Source: Thecamonas trahens ATCC 50062
Taxonomy: Eukaryota > Apusozoa > Apusomonadida > Apusomonadidae
Direction: 5' to 3'
NCBI RefSeq assembly: GCF_000142905.1
Contig: NW_013657657.1
Span: 1-64,000, forward strand
Length of the DNA: 64,000 nt
How positions within the stretch are numbered: the first letter of the stretch is position 1; each line of letters opens with the position of its first letter. The notes under the pieces were generated by a model. It saw nothing but the letters and a program-made list of their open reading frames with translations, was not told the DNA's origin and ran no database searches. The position numbers and the translations under genes are program-made. Of the stretch, positions 29,094-37,956 are shown piece by piece.

Positions 29094-29541
29094 GAAGATC
29101 TGAACAAGCTGGACAACACACGCGCCTGCGCGGGCCAACCGCAGCGACCGGATCTTGCCTGCCGTGCTCGACCTCGGCAGCGCCGATGCCGGCAGCCCGA
29201 GCGAGCAAACCAACTGCAGCGCGTTGTGCGCGGCTACTTTCTGTCGATCCGCCAGCTCTTCAGCCTCGGACCCGTCGACCACCTCGCCGTCTCGCCCGAG
29301 TCGGCCTTCACGCCTCGCTCGTCCGCCACCCCCGTTCTCCCAGGCAGAGACGAGTACCAGCTCAGTCCCGAGTCCATCGTGCTGGTGAAGCTCGTCCAGC
29401 TCGACAACGGGTCTGCCATCCTCTTCGCCCTCTCTAAGAAGTCTTCGAGTGAGGTGTGCGGCAAGTGAGCGCCAGGCCGCCCCACCCGCCCACGGCCGCT
29501 CGCTCGTTTGACATCGCCACACCCCTCTCCCCTCTCGCGCC
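29094..29541. other. Intergenic or unresolved region with overlapping open frames on both strands
   Basis: Between the oxidoreductase and PMS1 both strands look codon-biased. The plus strand has an ATG-less frame ending at the TGA at 29466-29468, reading for example RGYFLSIRQLFSLGPVDHLA and ESIVLVKLVQLDNGSAILFAL. The minus strand extends the oxidoreductase frame. The plus frame lacks a start codon within the open stretch, so I do not call a gene. It could be a 3' exon, a fossil, or the antisense shadow of a longer oxidoreductase. Confidence 0.35.
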
Positions 29542-32043
29542 ATGCAGGTGCTGTCCAAAGCCACGCAGGTGTCCCTGTCTGCTGGACAGGTCATCACTTC
29601 CCCGGTTGACGTTGTCCGTGAGCTGGTGGAAAACGCTCTTGATGCAGGTGCCTCGGCCATTACCGTCCGCATCGGCCCCGACTTTGCCTCGATCTCGGTC
29701 ACCGACGACGGCTCGGGCATTCCGCCCGACTCTCGCTCCTTGGTCGGCCTCCGCTACACAACCTCAAAGATCACAGACTACGCAGACCTGGCCAATGTTG
29801 CCTCCCTTGGCTTCCGTGGCGAAGTACGACCACCCCCTCCCCCCCCTACCCCCCCTCCCCTACCCCCCTCTCCTACCCACAGGCCGTCAACTCTATGGCC
29901 ACCCTCGGCAAGGTGGAGATCACAACAAAGTGCGCAGACGAGGACATGGGTACGGTGCTTGTTCTCGACAGTGGAGGCGCTGTGGCGTCGTCGAAACCGG
30001 CTGCCTTTCCGACCTCAAGCGGGACCCAGGTCGCGGTCTCGAACCTCTTTGCAAGCTACCCGGTCCGCAAGCGGGTGATGAAACAGCGCCGCAAGGCGTA
30101 CAACAAGTACATTCATGCTCTCATTTCCGCCCATGCCATGGCCCGCCCGGACGTCCGCTGGCACTACACCTCGAGCCCGGCCTCGGCCTCGCGCGCCCTG
30201 GCCTCGCTCAACGCTCCGGCCTCTTCCTCGGTTGCCGACGCCATCGGCCGCATTCTTGGCCCTGCGCTGGGCAAGGGCCTTGTTCACATTGTTTGGCCGC
30301 CACCGCCGTCCGAGCCATCCGACGCAGCCTCGCCAGACCTCTCGCTCGAGCTGTACGTGCCGAACCCGGACGCGTCGCCGGCCGCGATCAAGGCGCTCAC
30401 CCGGTCCTCATCGGACAAGGTCTTCATGTACTGCAACCTGCGGCCCTTTGATTCGCCAACTCTGCTCAAGCTCCTCGCCTCGGCCTACCGTACCTTCTTT
30501 GACGGCCGCGTCTCGTCCTCGGCCTTTCCCGTTGCCCTCGTATTCGTCTCGGTCGCCCGTTCCGCCCTCGACATCAACGTCACGCCCGACAAGCGGACTG
30601 TCATGTTCCACGCTGCCGACGCCGTCACCAGCGCGCTCGATGCGGCGCTTGACACCGTCTACACCCGCTCAATTATCGACGTCCTCACCTCGCAGCCTAC
30701 ACCGCTCGATTCAGTCGCCGCACCCGCCCGCCGCCACGACCCGGCCCCTTCGTCTCGTCCGCCGCCGCACGAGCTCCCGCCACCAACCCGTCAGACCCAG
30801 ATCACGCTCTCGCCGGCCCTTCCGCCCATCTCGTCGCCCGAGAGCCTCAAGCGGAAGCGGACCGAGGCCGAGCCGGCACCCTCCTCAGCCGCAGCTCCCG
30901 CTCGAGTCCCCGAACCCGTGACGGTCACCAATTGCGACGCCATCGTCGATGACGACGACGCCCCGCTCGCCAAGCGCCCTAGACCCCTTGCCCACCCTCC
31001 AGCCGAGTCACCGGCGCCGGCCGCGCCCACCCGATCGTCGTCGGGCGATGAGCCTGCACCTCCGGCCCCGGCTCCGACCCAGCCGACACAGGCTGTGACT
31101 CAGTTTGAGCCGATGGACATCGCTCCTGCCGACAACGGCCCCTCCGCCGACGACGGCGAGGAGCTCATCGACGTACTCATCTCGTTTGAACGGATGTTCA
31201 CGCCGTCGGTGCCGTCGCCTGACCGCTCGCTTCTCTTTACCTCGTCGGCCCCGCAGCTGGTGGGCACGTTCAGCGGCAATGACGGCGGTGCTTTTGCCAT
31301 CGTTGCCGCCTTCCCAGCCCTCTACGCCATCTCCATCAAGGCGTGGATGGAGGAGACGCTGCTAGCCAAACTGCTCGAGACCTTTGCGCTCCCGCCGTCG
31401 CCGCTCCCGCTGCCGGTTGTAGTCTCGGACCCGACGACTCTCGGCGGCGAGCGCAACTTTGCAGCCGTCATCGCCGCCACTTCCACCCCGCTCCTTGCCA
31501 AGTGCGGCTTTGACGTCAAGTCCGGCTCGACAAACGGCAAGGCGTCGCTGCAGGTTGCCGGCATCGCCACCCAGCTCATCCCCGAGTATGGCCTCGTCCA
31601 CCTTCGCGAAATTGCCGAGTCGCTCGTCGCTGCCGACGACGACGGCATCGCCCTGGCCGACCTCTCACCCTCGGCCATCCGGCCGCGCGCCGTCGTCGCC
31701 TTTCTCCGCACCGAGGCTGCCCGCATGGCCGCCGCCCAGCTCGCCTCGGACTCCACCGCCATGGATCTTGTCGAACCATCAGCTCGCGCCAGCATGCTCG
31801 CCCCACACCTCGCTCTTGCCTGGATCCGCAAGCTCGAGGCCTCGCCGACCTCCTCGCCCAAGCGCAAGCTCCCCATCCGCCGCCTCTACTCGTTCGACCG
31901 CCTCCCTGAGCTATCGTCGCAAGTCATCGCCGCCATGACCAACCCTCTCCGCGCTGTTCATGCCCGCGAACTCCCTCCAGTCGCGCCCCTTCCGAAGCCA
32001 CCTCTACCTGTTGATCGCCCGCACCCGTGCTCGGTGCAAGTAA
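29542..32043 (+). CDS. PMS1: MutL homologue, PMS1-like mismatch repair protein
   Basis: A MutL-family GHKL ATPase of eukaryotic mismatch repair that dimerises with MLH1. Exon 1 (29542-29823) holds ELVENALDAGA (catalytic Glu, Mg-binding Asn), VTDDGSGIPPD and GLRYTTSKI. A 59-bp intron (29824-29882, GTACGA...CCCACAG) splits the GFRGE/A motif. Exon 2 has PVRKRVMKQRRKAYNKYIHA, FMYCNLRPFDSPTLLKL and SALDINVTPDKRTVMF. A Pro/Ser-rich linker precedes a C-terminal dimerisation domain (FPALYAISIKAWMEETLLAK...SAIRPRAVVAFLRTEA) that lacks the DQHAxxE endonuclease motif of PMS2. The main frame has no stop before nibrin. A shift of one base near 31940-31955 would give a PMS-like end (LQSRPFRSHLYLLIARTRAR) stopping at TAA 32041-32043, which I adopt. 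Confidence 0.82.
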
Positions 32044-32150
32044 ACTCTGCCATCCTTGCCGTTCTGCCGTCCGTACGTGCCAGCGTGGCCTGCCCGGACG
32101 AGATGCTACCGAGCCCACACCCCACCCTCCCCCCTCCCCACCACACACCC

Positions 32151-34257
32151 ATGTGGGAGCTCGCCATCTCTGCCCGTGACCCACAGAACTACACCGGCAC
32201 CCGTAGTACGCCCTCCCCTCACCCCTACCTCTCCCCGTTCCCCACATGCCCCCCCCTGTGATCACGACCTTTTTCCGCCACCCCCTCACCCCTCCCCCCT
32301 CCCACACACAGCACGGACGGTACACCTCCTTGCTGGTCGCGAGTACACGGTGGGGAGGAAGAACATGGACATTACTATTGCCGACTCGTCTGTCTCCCGA
32401 ATGCACGGGAGGTTGGTTCTGGAAGTGCCGGGCAAGAGCTGCGATGGTCCTGGCCGAAGGCCTGGTGGCGACTCGGGCACTACGTCGTCGTCCTCGACTT
32501 CTGTTGCTCTGCCAAGGGGATCGCTGGCGACCATCTCGTTTCATGATGCCTCTCGGTTTGGCTCGCTTCACAACGATCGTAAGATGACTCAAGGCGAGAC
32601 GGTGCGGCTGTCATCGGGCTCAATCCTTGGTCTCGGCCTCAACGGCTCGACTGCCACTCTGCGGTACAACGCCATGGTCATTGCGACCTCGTCGCTGCCG
32701 TCGGAGAAGCGTGCGGGCCTTGGTCCGCTCCTTCGCCAGCTCGATGCTGGCTTTACTCCGGTCTGGTCGTCGAGTGTCACACATCTGGTCATGGAGAGCA
32801 TTGTGGTGACGCAAAAGGTTGTCCTCGCCTTGGTCTACGGCGTGCCCATCGTGACTCCTGACTTTCTGGAAGCTCTGGTGGCATCGGCATCTGCAGGCCG
32901 ATCTGAACTTCCGAGCCCAGCCGAGTACATGCCGCGCGTGGTCGACGACATGGTCGACATGTCGGTGGCGAGCTTTGACCCGCGCCCGCTCCGCCGCAGC
33001 CTCTTTGCCGGCCTCACCTTTGTCTTTTTCGCCGCCAACGAGTCCGATCCGTCGCGGGAGGTCATCGAGGCTGCCGGTGGCTCCTGCATCCTTGCTGCCG
33101 CGCCAACCAAGGCGGTTGTGGCCACCCACGGCGCTGACGCCCGGTTTGTGGCCAACATGGACGATCCCGACGAGCCGCAAGCAGCTGCGCTCGCTTCCGC
33201 CATGGCTGCCGCTCTCGGCCCCCACCCGCCACGAATCGTCCACGTGAGCGAAATTGCGCTTGCCATCCTCGCCACCTCGACCGAGCGGTACTGCAATCCG
33301 TGGATGACCGTCGAAGGCGTGCCTCTTCCGCGCAGCGACTCCACCGCCCAAGCAAGCAGAAAGCGCAAGACCTCGCCTGACGCCAGTACCGAGGCTGCGC
33401 AGCCGTCTGCCAAAAAGGCCAAGACCAAAGCCGCGCCTAGTGCCAGGTCCAAGCCCAAGAAGCGGCGCGGCTTGCTAGCGGTCGACGTGCCGCTGGTGCC
33501 GGACACGCCCATATCGCGCGGCCTCGGTGGAGCGGAAGCCAGAGCGGCGCCTACGGGTGTGGTGCCCGAGACGCCGCTTGGTGTGCCGCTATCTGCACCA
33601 TCGCCCGCGGCGGCTCCCACGAGCTCTACCGGCGGAGGTAGCGCAGTACGTGCGCCAGCGCGGCAGGGGGCGCCGCTGGCCGCCACCACTGCCGCCGCCG
33701 CCACGCCACTCTCGCCCTCGCTCGCCCGCGCCGCCACCGCCGCTGCCACCGCCGGCGCTAGCCACAGTGGGAGTGCAAGCCAGACCGCCGACGACGGCAT
33801 CGAGTGGATCTCGACGCGGACCATGTCGCCACCGGCGCGGCCGGCCAAGCCGAAGAAAATGGCCGGCGCCGCGACGCCTGCCCCGCCAGCCGAGTCTCTT
33901 GTGCCCAAGATGATGGCGCTCGTCGACTCGGCCAAGATCTCGCGCGGCAAGCGGAGTAAGGGCAGAGGTAAGCATAGTAAGGTGCTCGACGACCTCGACG
34001 ACCTCGGCGTGGTCAAAGGCGATGTCCACGAGCTTACTCCGCTCGACGATCGCACCTTTGATGCCGAACACGCCACCCTCATTGTCGAGATGGCCCCGCT
34101 GGTGGTCGCTCCCGATGCCGCGACTCGCCCATCCGGCTGGTACGCCGAAGCACCCCTGGTGACGCCTGCCCGCCCTCCCGCTTCTGCTGCCGCCGCTGCC
34201 ACCGTCATCAGTGCTAGCGATCTCGAGCCGTACCATGATCCAGCCAGACTCTGGTGA
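32151..34257 (+). CDS. NBN: Nibrin (NBS1), MRE11-RAD50-NBS1 complex subunit
   Basis: Two exons: 32151-32205 (MWELAISARDPQNYTGTR) and 32312-34257, with a 106-bp intron (GTACGC...ACACAG). An FHA domain starts HLLAGREYTVGRKNMDITIA and has SRMHGRLVLEV, including the phosphothreonine-binding Arg, Ser and His. Tandem BRCT repeats follow: FTPVWSSSVTHLVMESIVVT...VPIVTPDFLEALV, then LFAGLTFVFFAANESDPSRE. The FHA-BRCT-BRCT order with an MW-type N-terminus is diagnostic of nibrin, the targeting subunit of the double-strand-break repair complex. The C-terminal half is disordered (Lys/Pro/Ala/Ser) and ends in an acidic region with DDLDDLGVVKGDV. A clear MRE11-binding motif is not visible. It starts 108 bp after the proposed PMS1 stop. 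Confidence 0.9.
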
Positions 34258-34366
34258 GTAAACATCACAGTGCATCCCCTCGCGCCTGCCGCAGATGCGT
34301 GCAGGCGGACCGCTTTCGGCGCCGTTGATCTGTAGCCGCCGCCACTCCTCGCTCGACTCGCATGCC

Positions 34367-35245
34367 ATGGCGGCGTCAACCCCTCCCCCAGCCGACGGAG
34401 CGAGTCAAAGCCAGCTCGCGACCAACTGGCATGGCTCTGTAGGCTCCGTCCTTACCCGAAACAAGCTCCGGTTGGTGGTGGAGAGCTCGGAGAGCCTTGC
34501 AAGGCTGGGCGAGGAGGCCGTCACCACCCTGCCCACCCTCGAGCACCTCGCTCGGGAAGCCTTTGTGGAGGACGATTTTGACGGCGAGCTGCATGCCATC
34601 TCGCTCCGTGCCAGCGACGAGAACGACAAGATCGTGGCTTTGCTCTTTTGGCGAGGCGTGCCGGTCGATGAGATGCGCGAGTGGATCGCCGCAGCCCAGG
34701 CCATCGAGTCGCGACTGTCTGTCGCTCCCATCGGGCTGCCCACGACGCCGCAGCTCGCGCTTGGCAGCGGCGGCGAGCGCGGCGAGCTCGCCATGGTTCC
34801 GCTGCGTGTGGTGAGTGATGGGCAAGTGGCGTTTGCTGATGGCGCAGTTGCGCCGGCAGCATGGGGTGACTCGCCGTTTGACGGGTGGATGAAGATCGAG
34901 ATCATGGGCACCCGGCCCGGGTACGGTCGGAAGGGGTATGGGCGGCTGCTGCTGGCAACGGCGCTGTTTATGGCTGCCGTGCGCGACGGGCGGCGGCATG
35001 CGGTGCTGCAGGTGGCCGGCGGGGTGGACAACGTGGGCGCCCAGCGGCTGTACGCATCGTTTGGCTTTGAGAAGCCGCCCGACGGCGTCTTTGCCTACCC
35101 CAACGACTCGATCCTTGTCCTGTATGACATTCCGGGCGCACTGCGGGCAATGGCCAGCGCCAGCGGCGCCATGCGCAGCCGGCTATCCGAGCCAGAGAGT
35201 CACCGAATCACCGAGGGCAAAGACGAGCAAGTCGGAAAAGAATAG
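34367..35245 (+). CDS. GNAT-family N-acetyltransferase
   Basis: A protein of about 292 residues. The GNAT core is clear: KIEIMGTRPGYGRKGYGRLL contains the RxxGxGR acetyl-CoA pyrophosphate loop, then LLATALFMAAVRDGRRHAVL, and NVGAQRLYASFGFEKPPDG is the typical motif B with the Tyr near the catalytic position. The N-terminal 150 residues are a less conserved helical region. The substrate cannot be read from sequence. An in-frame ATG at 34295 would add 24 residues. I prefer 34367 (GCCATGGCG context) because 34295 lies only 38 bp after the nibrin stop. The 3' end overlaps the converging PAQR gene by 63 bp. Confidence 0.82.
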   Translation: MAASTPPPADGASQSQLATNWHGSVGSVLTRNKLRLVVESSESLARLGEEAVTTLPTLEHLAREAFVEDDFDGELHAISLRASDENDKIVALLFWRGVPVDEMREWIAAAQAIESRLSVAPIGLPTTPQLALGSGGERGELAMVPLRVVSDGQVAFADGAVAPAAWGDSPFDGWMKIEIMGTRPGYGRKGYGRLLLATALFMAAVRDGRRHAVLQVAGGVDNVGAQRLYASFGFEKPPDGVFAYPNDSILVLYDIPGALRAMASASGAMRSRLSEPESHRITEGKDEQVGKE

Positions 35246-36097
35246 ATAAAAGGCGATGTTGTAGGCGACGTGCCAGAGTTGGTGAGAGTTGCCGAACAGG
35301 TCGAGGACTCGCGACTGAAAGCAGATCCATCGCTCCGGAATCTTGGCCAGGTACAGCGTCATGCCTGCAAGGAGGAGGACGACTGTGGCCACGGCTCGGC
35401 GTGACGAGCCGCCGCGGAGCGAGACAAAGGCCGGGAGGGTGACAAAGATGCCGACACCGACGTTGGCCACCAGGAGCGCCACCGGCGACTCGCGTGCAAT
35501 GTGCACCCGATACCGCGCCACAGCCATGCCCATCACCAGGCAGACTGCCGTGAGGATCATCGCCGCATGGTGCGCCGGCCGCGGGAGGAATGGATACGGG
35601 TAGTCGACAGCGATGAGGCCGAGCGCGTAGGCGATGAGCGCGACGGCAATGCCAAACAAATCGACAGCTGACCAAAAGTGATACCACATCGGGATCTGGC
35701 AGAAGAGGTGGTATGTGATGGTGGCGAGGCAATTGACAAGCGCGAGGCAAACGCCTGCTACAAACACGCCCGGATGGAGACTAGCAGTGGTGTAGAAGGC
35801 CGGCGTCGCCGCAGCGTTGGCCAGCAGCACCAACAGCGGCACGATGCCAAAGATCACCACCGTGTACACGTTGAGCGTCTCATTGTTGACTTTGATCAGG
35901 GTTTGCAAGCAGCTTGCATGGGTGCGGAAGACGGAAAAGCCTGTCTTGATATGGATGTTCTTCAAAAAATGCGGTGCCGCCGTCCTGCCCAACCGTCGTG
36001 CTCCTCCTCCTCCGTCTCCGTCACCGTCTCCGCCACCCCCCACATCCACCACAACCTCGTCTGCCGCCTTGCTTCCATTCCGTTCACGCAGCGTCAT
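35183..36097 (-). CDS. PAQR-family seven-transmembrane receptor/hydrolase
   Basis: A 304-residue polytopic protein. The family opening FRTHASCLQTLIKVNNETLN, ATITYHLFCQIPM with the conserved His, SAVDLFGIAVALIAYALG with the conserved Asp, IPERWICFQSRVLDLFGNSH and the HxxxH pair in NSHQLWHVAYN identify the PAQR (progestin/adiponectin receptor, hemolysin III) family. The three His and the Asp build the zinc site of a putative ceramidase-like hydrolase. The N-terminal 40 residues are Gly/Asp-rich and cytosolic-looking. Another sphingolipid-active family (alkaline ceramidase) is encoded at 22311. The ATG at 36097 is the first in frame. Confidence 0.88.
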   Translation of the reverse strand: MTLRERNGSKAADEVVVDVGGGGDGDGDGGGGARRLGRTAAPHFLKNIHIKTGFSVFRTHASCLQTLIKVNNETLNVYTVVIFGIVPLLVLLANAAATPAFYTTASLHPGVFVAGVCLALVNCLATITYHLFCQIPMWYHFWSAVDLFGIAVALIAYALGLIAVDYPYPFLPRPAHHAAMILTAVCLVMGMAVARYRVHIARESPVALLVANVGVGIFVTLPAFVSLRGGSSRRAVATVVLLLAGMTLYLAKIPERWICFQSRVLDLFGNSHQLWHVAYNIAFYLFFSDLLVFALGDSVTLWLG

Positions 36098-37020
36098 TCC
36101 TGCTCACCACGCCCCACCTCTTTCTCTATTGCGCGTCGAGTACCCTTCTCCTTCTCCCCCGCTCCCTCCTCGACCCCCAACCCCCTCACCCTCCCCTCTT
36201 TCCCGCAGCCACGGCAAGCAACACCTTACCCTCCCCCCCCCCTCAACCTCTCCACCGTGACTGACTACTTTTCCCCCACCGTGACCAGCTTCCACCGTGA
36301 CACTCGATCCGTCTCCCTCATTGGCGCAATTCAATCCGTCACCCGACTCAGTTCTTTTTTAGCTGACCACATTCGGCTCGGGCGGTAAGTGGCTGGAGGG
36401 GGGAGGTTTTGATTGGTGAGAAATATATGATGATAATGGGCAACAACGTTTGGTTTGCGGGAGAGTGGCTGGGTGAATTGGGTTGAGGGGGTGGGGGCAG
36501 GGGGCCAAGGGGGCAGGGGGCAGGGGCAGGGCAGGGTATGGGGAGGGTTGTGAATGGGAGGAGTGATTATGGTGTGTAGCGGGTCGTTGGCTTTACCTGG
36601 TGGTTGCCCTTGCCTTGTTCTCCTTCCCCCCCCCCCCCCCCCTTCCCCCCTCCTGCGCCCAACGTCAACCGGCTTGCAGATCTGTGCAAAGGGTGGAGAA
36701 GGGTCAGGGAAGGGAAGGAGAAGGAGAAGGGTGAGAGATTGAAGCACCACCACCGCAGGCATAGGGTGCCAGACTACATACACCCGGGAGTGTGTGTGCG
36801 TGTGTGTGTGTTTGTGTGTGTCTGTGTGGGGGGGATGTATGTCGCGTTCTTCACATGCCCTTGTCTTGGTATGGCTCGTAGTACTCACCACTTGGTCGTA
36901 TGCTGGCAATAGGGCCGTCTGCACTCGTCACACTTCGTCCATACTTCGTCCCCTCCCCTCCTCCCCCCATTCAAGCCACATTCCTTCTCCACTTTGCCAT
37001 CACATACATCCTTCAGCTCA
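36098..37020. promoter_or_regulatory. Divergent intergenic region with CACCGTGAC triplet
   Basis: A 923-bp spacer between the PAQR (minus) and PP2C (plus) starts. Three identical CACCGTGAC nonamers lie at 36253-36261, 36277-36285 and 36293-36301. Also present are G-rich runs (about 36480-36545), a run of 17 C (36626-36642), a GGAGAAGG repeat (about 36705-36735) and a GT microsatellite. No gene was seen. Confidence 0.5.
36792..36830. repeat. GT microsatellite
   Basis: An interrupted GT/TG run (GTGTGTGTGCGTGTGTGTGT and on), followed by a run of G. It lies about 200 bp upstream of the PP2C start codon. Confidence 0.85.
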
Positions 37021-37908
37021 ATGTCGTGCTGTAAGAGTGTGCCTGTTCATGACGATGAGCTGGAGATGTCTATGTCGGAGATCTCGGCTACTGAGGACAA
37101 TGACGTCTCGGGCTACAAGCGCATTACAGAGGCCGGCGAGCTGGTGAGGTTTGCGTTTGGAGAGATGATTGGAGCAGCGCAAGACGTCAACTCGCAGTTT
37201 CGAACAGAGATGCAAGACGTGATTGTCATTGATGATGCTTTTGGTCCGGATGGCCTCCGTACACTCTGTTGTGTATTCGATGGCCATGGCGGAGCCAGAG
37301 CGTCGGAGATTGCCGCCGAGTTTCTCCCGCGAGTCCTAGCGCAAGAAGTGGGCCAGCGCGATCCCAAGGACATTTTCCAGGACGCGTTTCTGGCATCAGA
37401 CACAGTGTTTGAAAACGAGGGCATTTTGTATCATGGCACTACGGCCATGTGCGTCATGCTCGAGAAGTACGGCTCGACCATGCTGCTGCACCTCGGATCG
37501 GTTGGCGACTCGCGCGCTGTGCTCTCGTCGCGTGGCCGTGCCATCGATCTTGCTCCTGTCCACACGCCGGCATCTGAAGACGAAGTCACCCGCATCCAGC
37601 GCGAGGGTGGGTTCCTCGCCCGTGGTAAGGTCAACGGCATGGTCGCGGTCACACGCTCGCTCGGCGACCTCGTCATGAAGTCCATCATCATTTCGGATCC
37701 ATTTACCCGCACCGAAGTCCTCACCGCCGACAATGACTGCATCGTTATTGCCTGCGACGGCGTGTGGGACGTCATCCATCCTCAGTCAGCCATCGATACC
37801 TGCATCCGCTCGCCCGATGCAAAGTCGGCCGCGCAAGCCATCCTCAAGGCTGCTCTCGAGCTCGGTTCCACCGACAACCTCTCGGTCATCTGCGTCAAGC
37901 TAACTTGA
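37021..37908 (+). CDS. PP2C-family Ser/Thr protein phosphatase
   Basis: A 295-residue metal-dependent phosphatase. The metal-binding and core motifs are intact: CVFDGHGGARASE, GTTAMCVML, GSVGDSRAVLSSRG, TRSLGDLVMK, IVIACDGVWDVI and STDNLSVICVKL. Length fits a catalytic domain alone, with a 60-residue acidic N-terminal extension. MSCCKS at the start has adjacent cysteines that could be lipid-modified (inference). Start is the ATG at 37021; the frame extends upstream only through TTG. The substrate is unknown. Confidence 0.92.
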   Translation: MSCCKSVPVHDDELEMSMSEISATEDNDVSGYKRITEAGELVRFAFGEMIGAAQDVNSQFRTEMQDVIVIDDAFGPDGLRTLCCVFDGHGGARASEIAAEFLPRVLAQEVGQRDPKDIFQDAFLASDTVFENEGILYHGTTAMCVMLEKYGSTMLLHLGSVGDSRAVLSSRGRAIDLAPVHTPASEDEVTRIQREGGFLARGKVNGMVAVTRSLGDLVMKSIIISDPFTRTEVLTADNDCIVIACDGVWDVIHPQSAIDTCIRSPDAKSAAQAILKAALELGSTDNLSVICVKLT

Positions 37909-37956
37909 CAACCGCTGCAATGAAGGATACTCGCGAGGGCTCACGTCGCGTGGCCA

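Noticed and set aside
36331-36924. 197-residue minus-strand open frame in the PAQR/PP2C spacer
   Set aside because: It is low-complexity His/Thr/Pro sequence built from GT and G-rich repeats.
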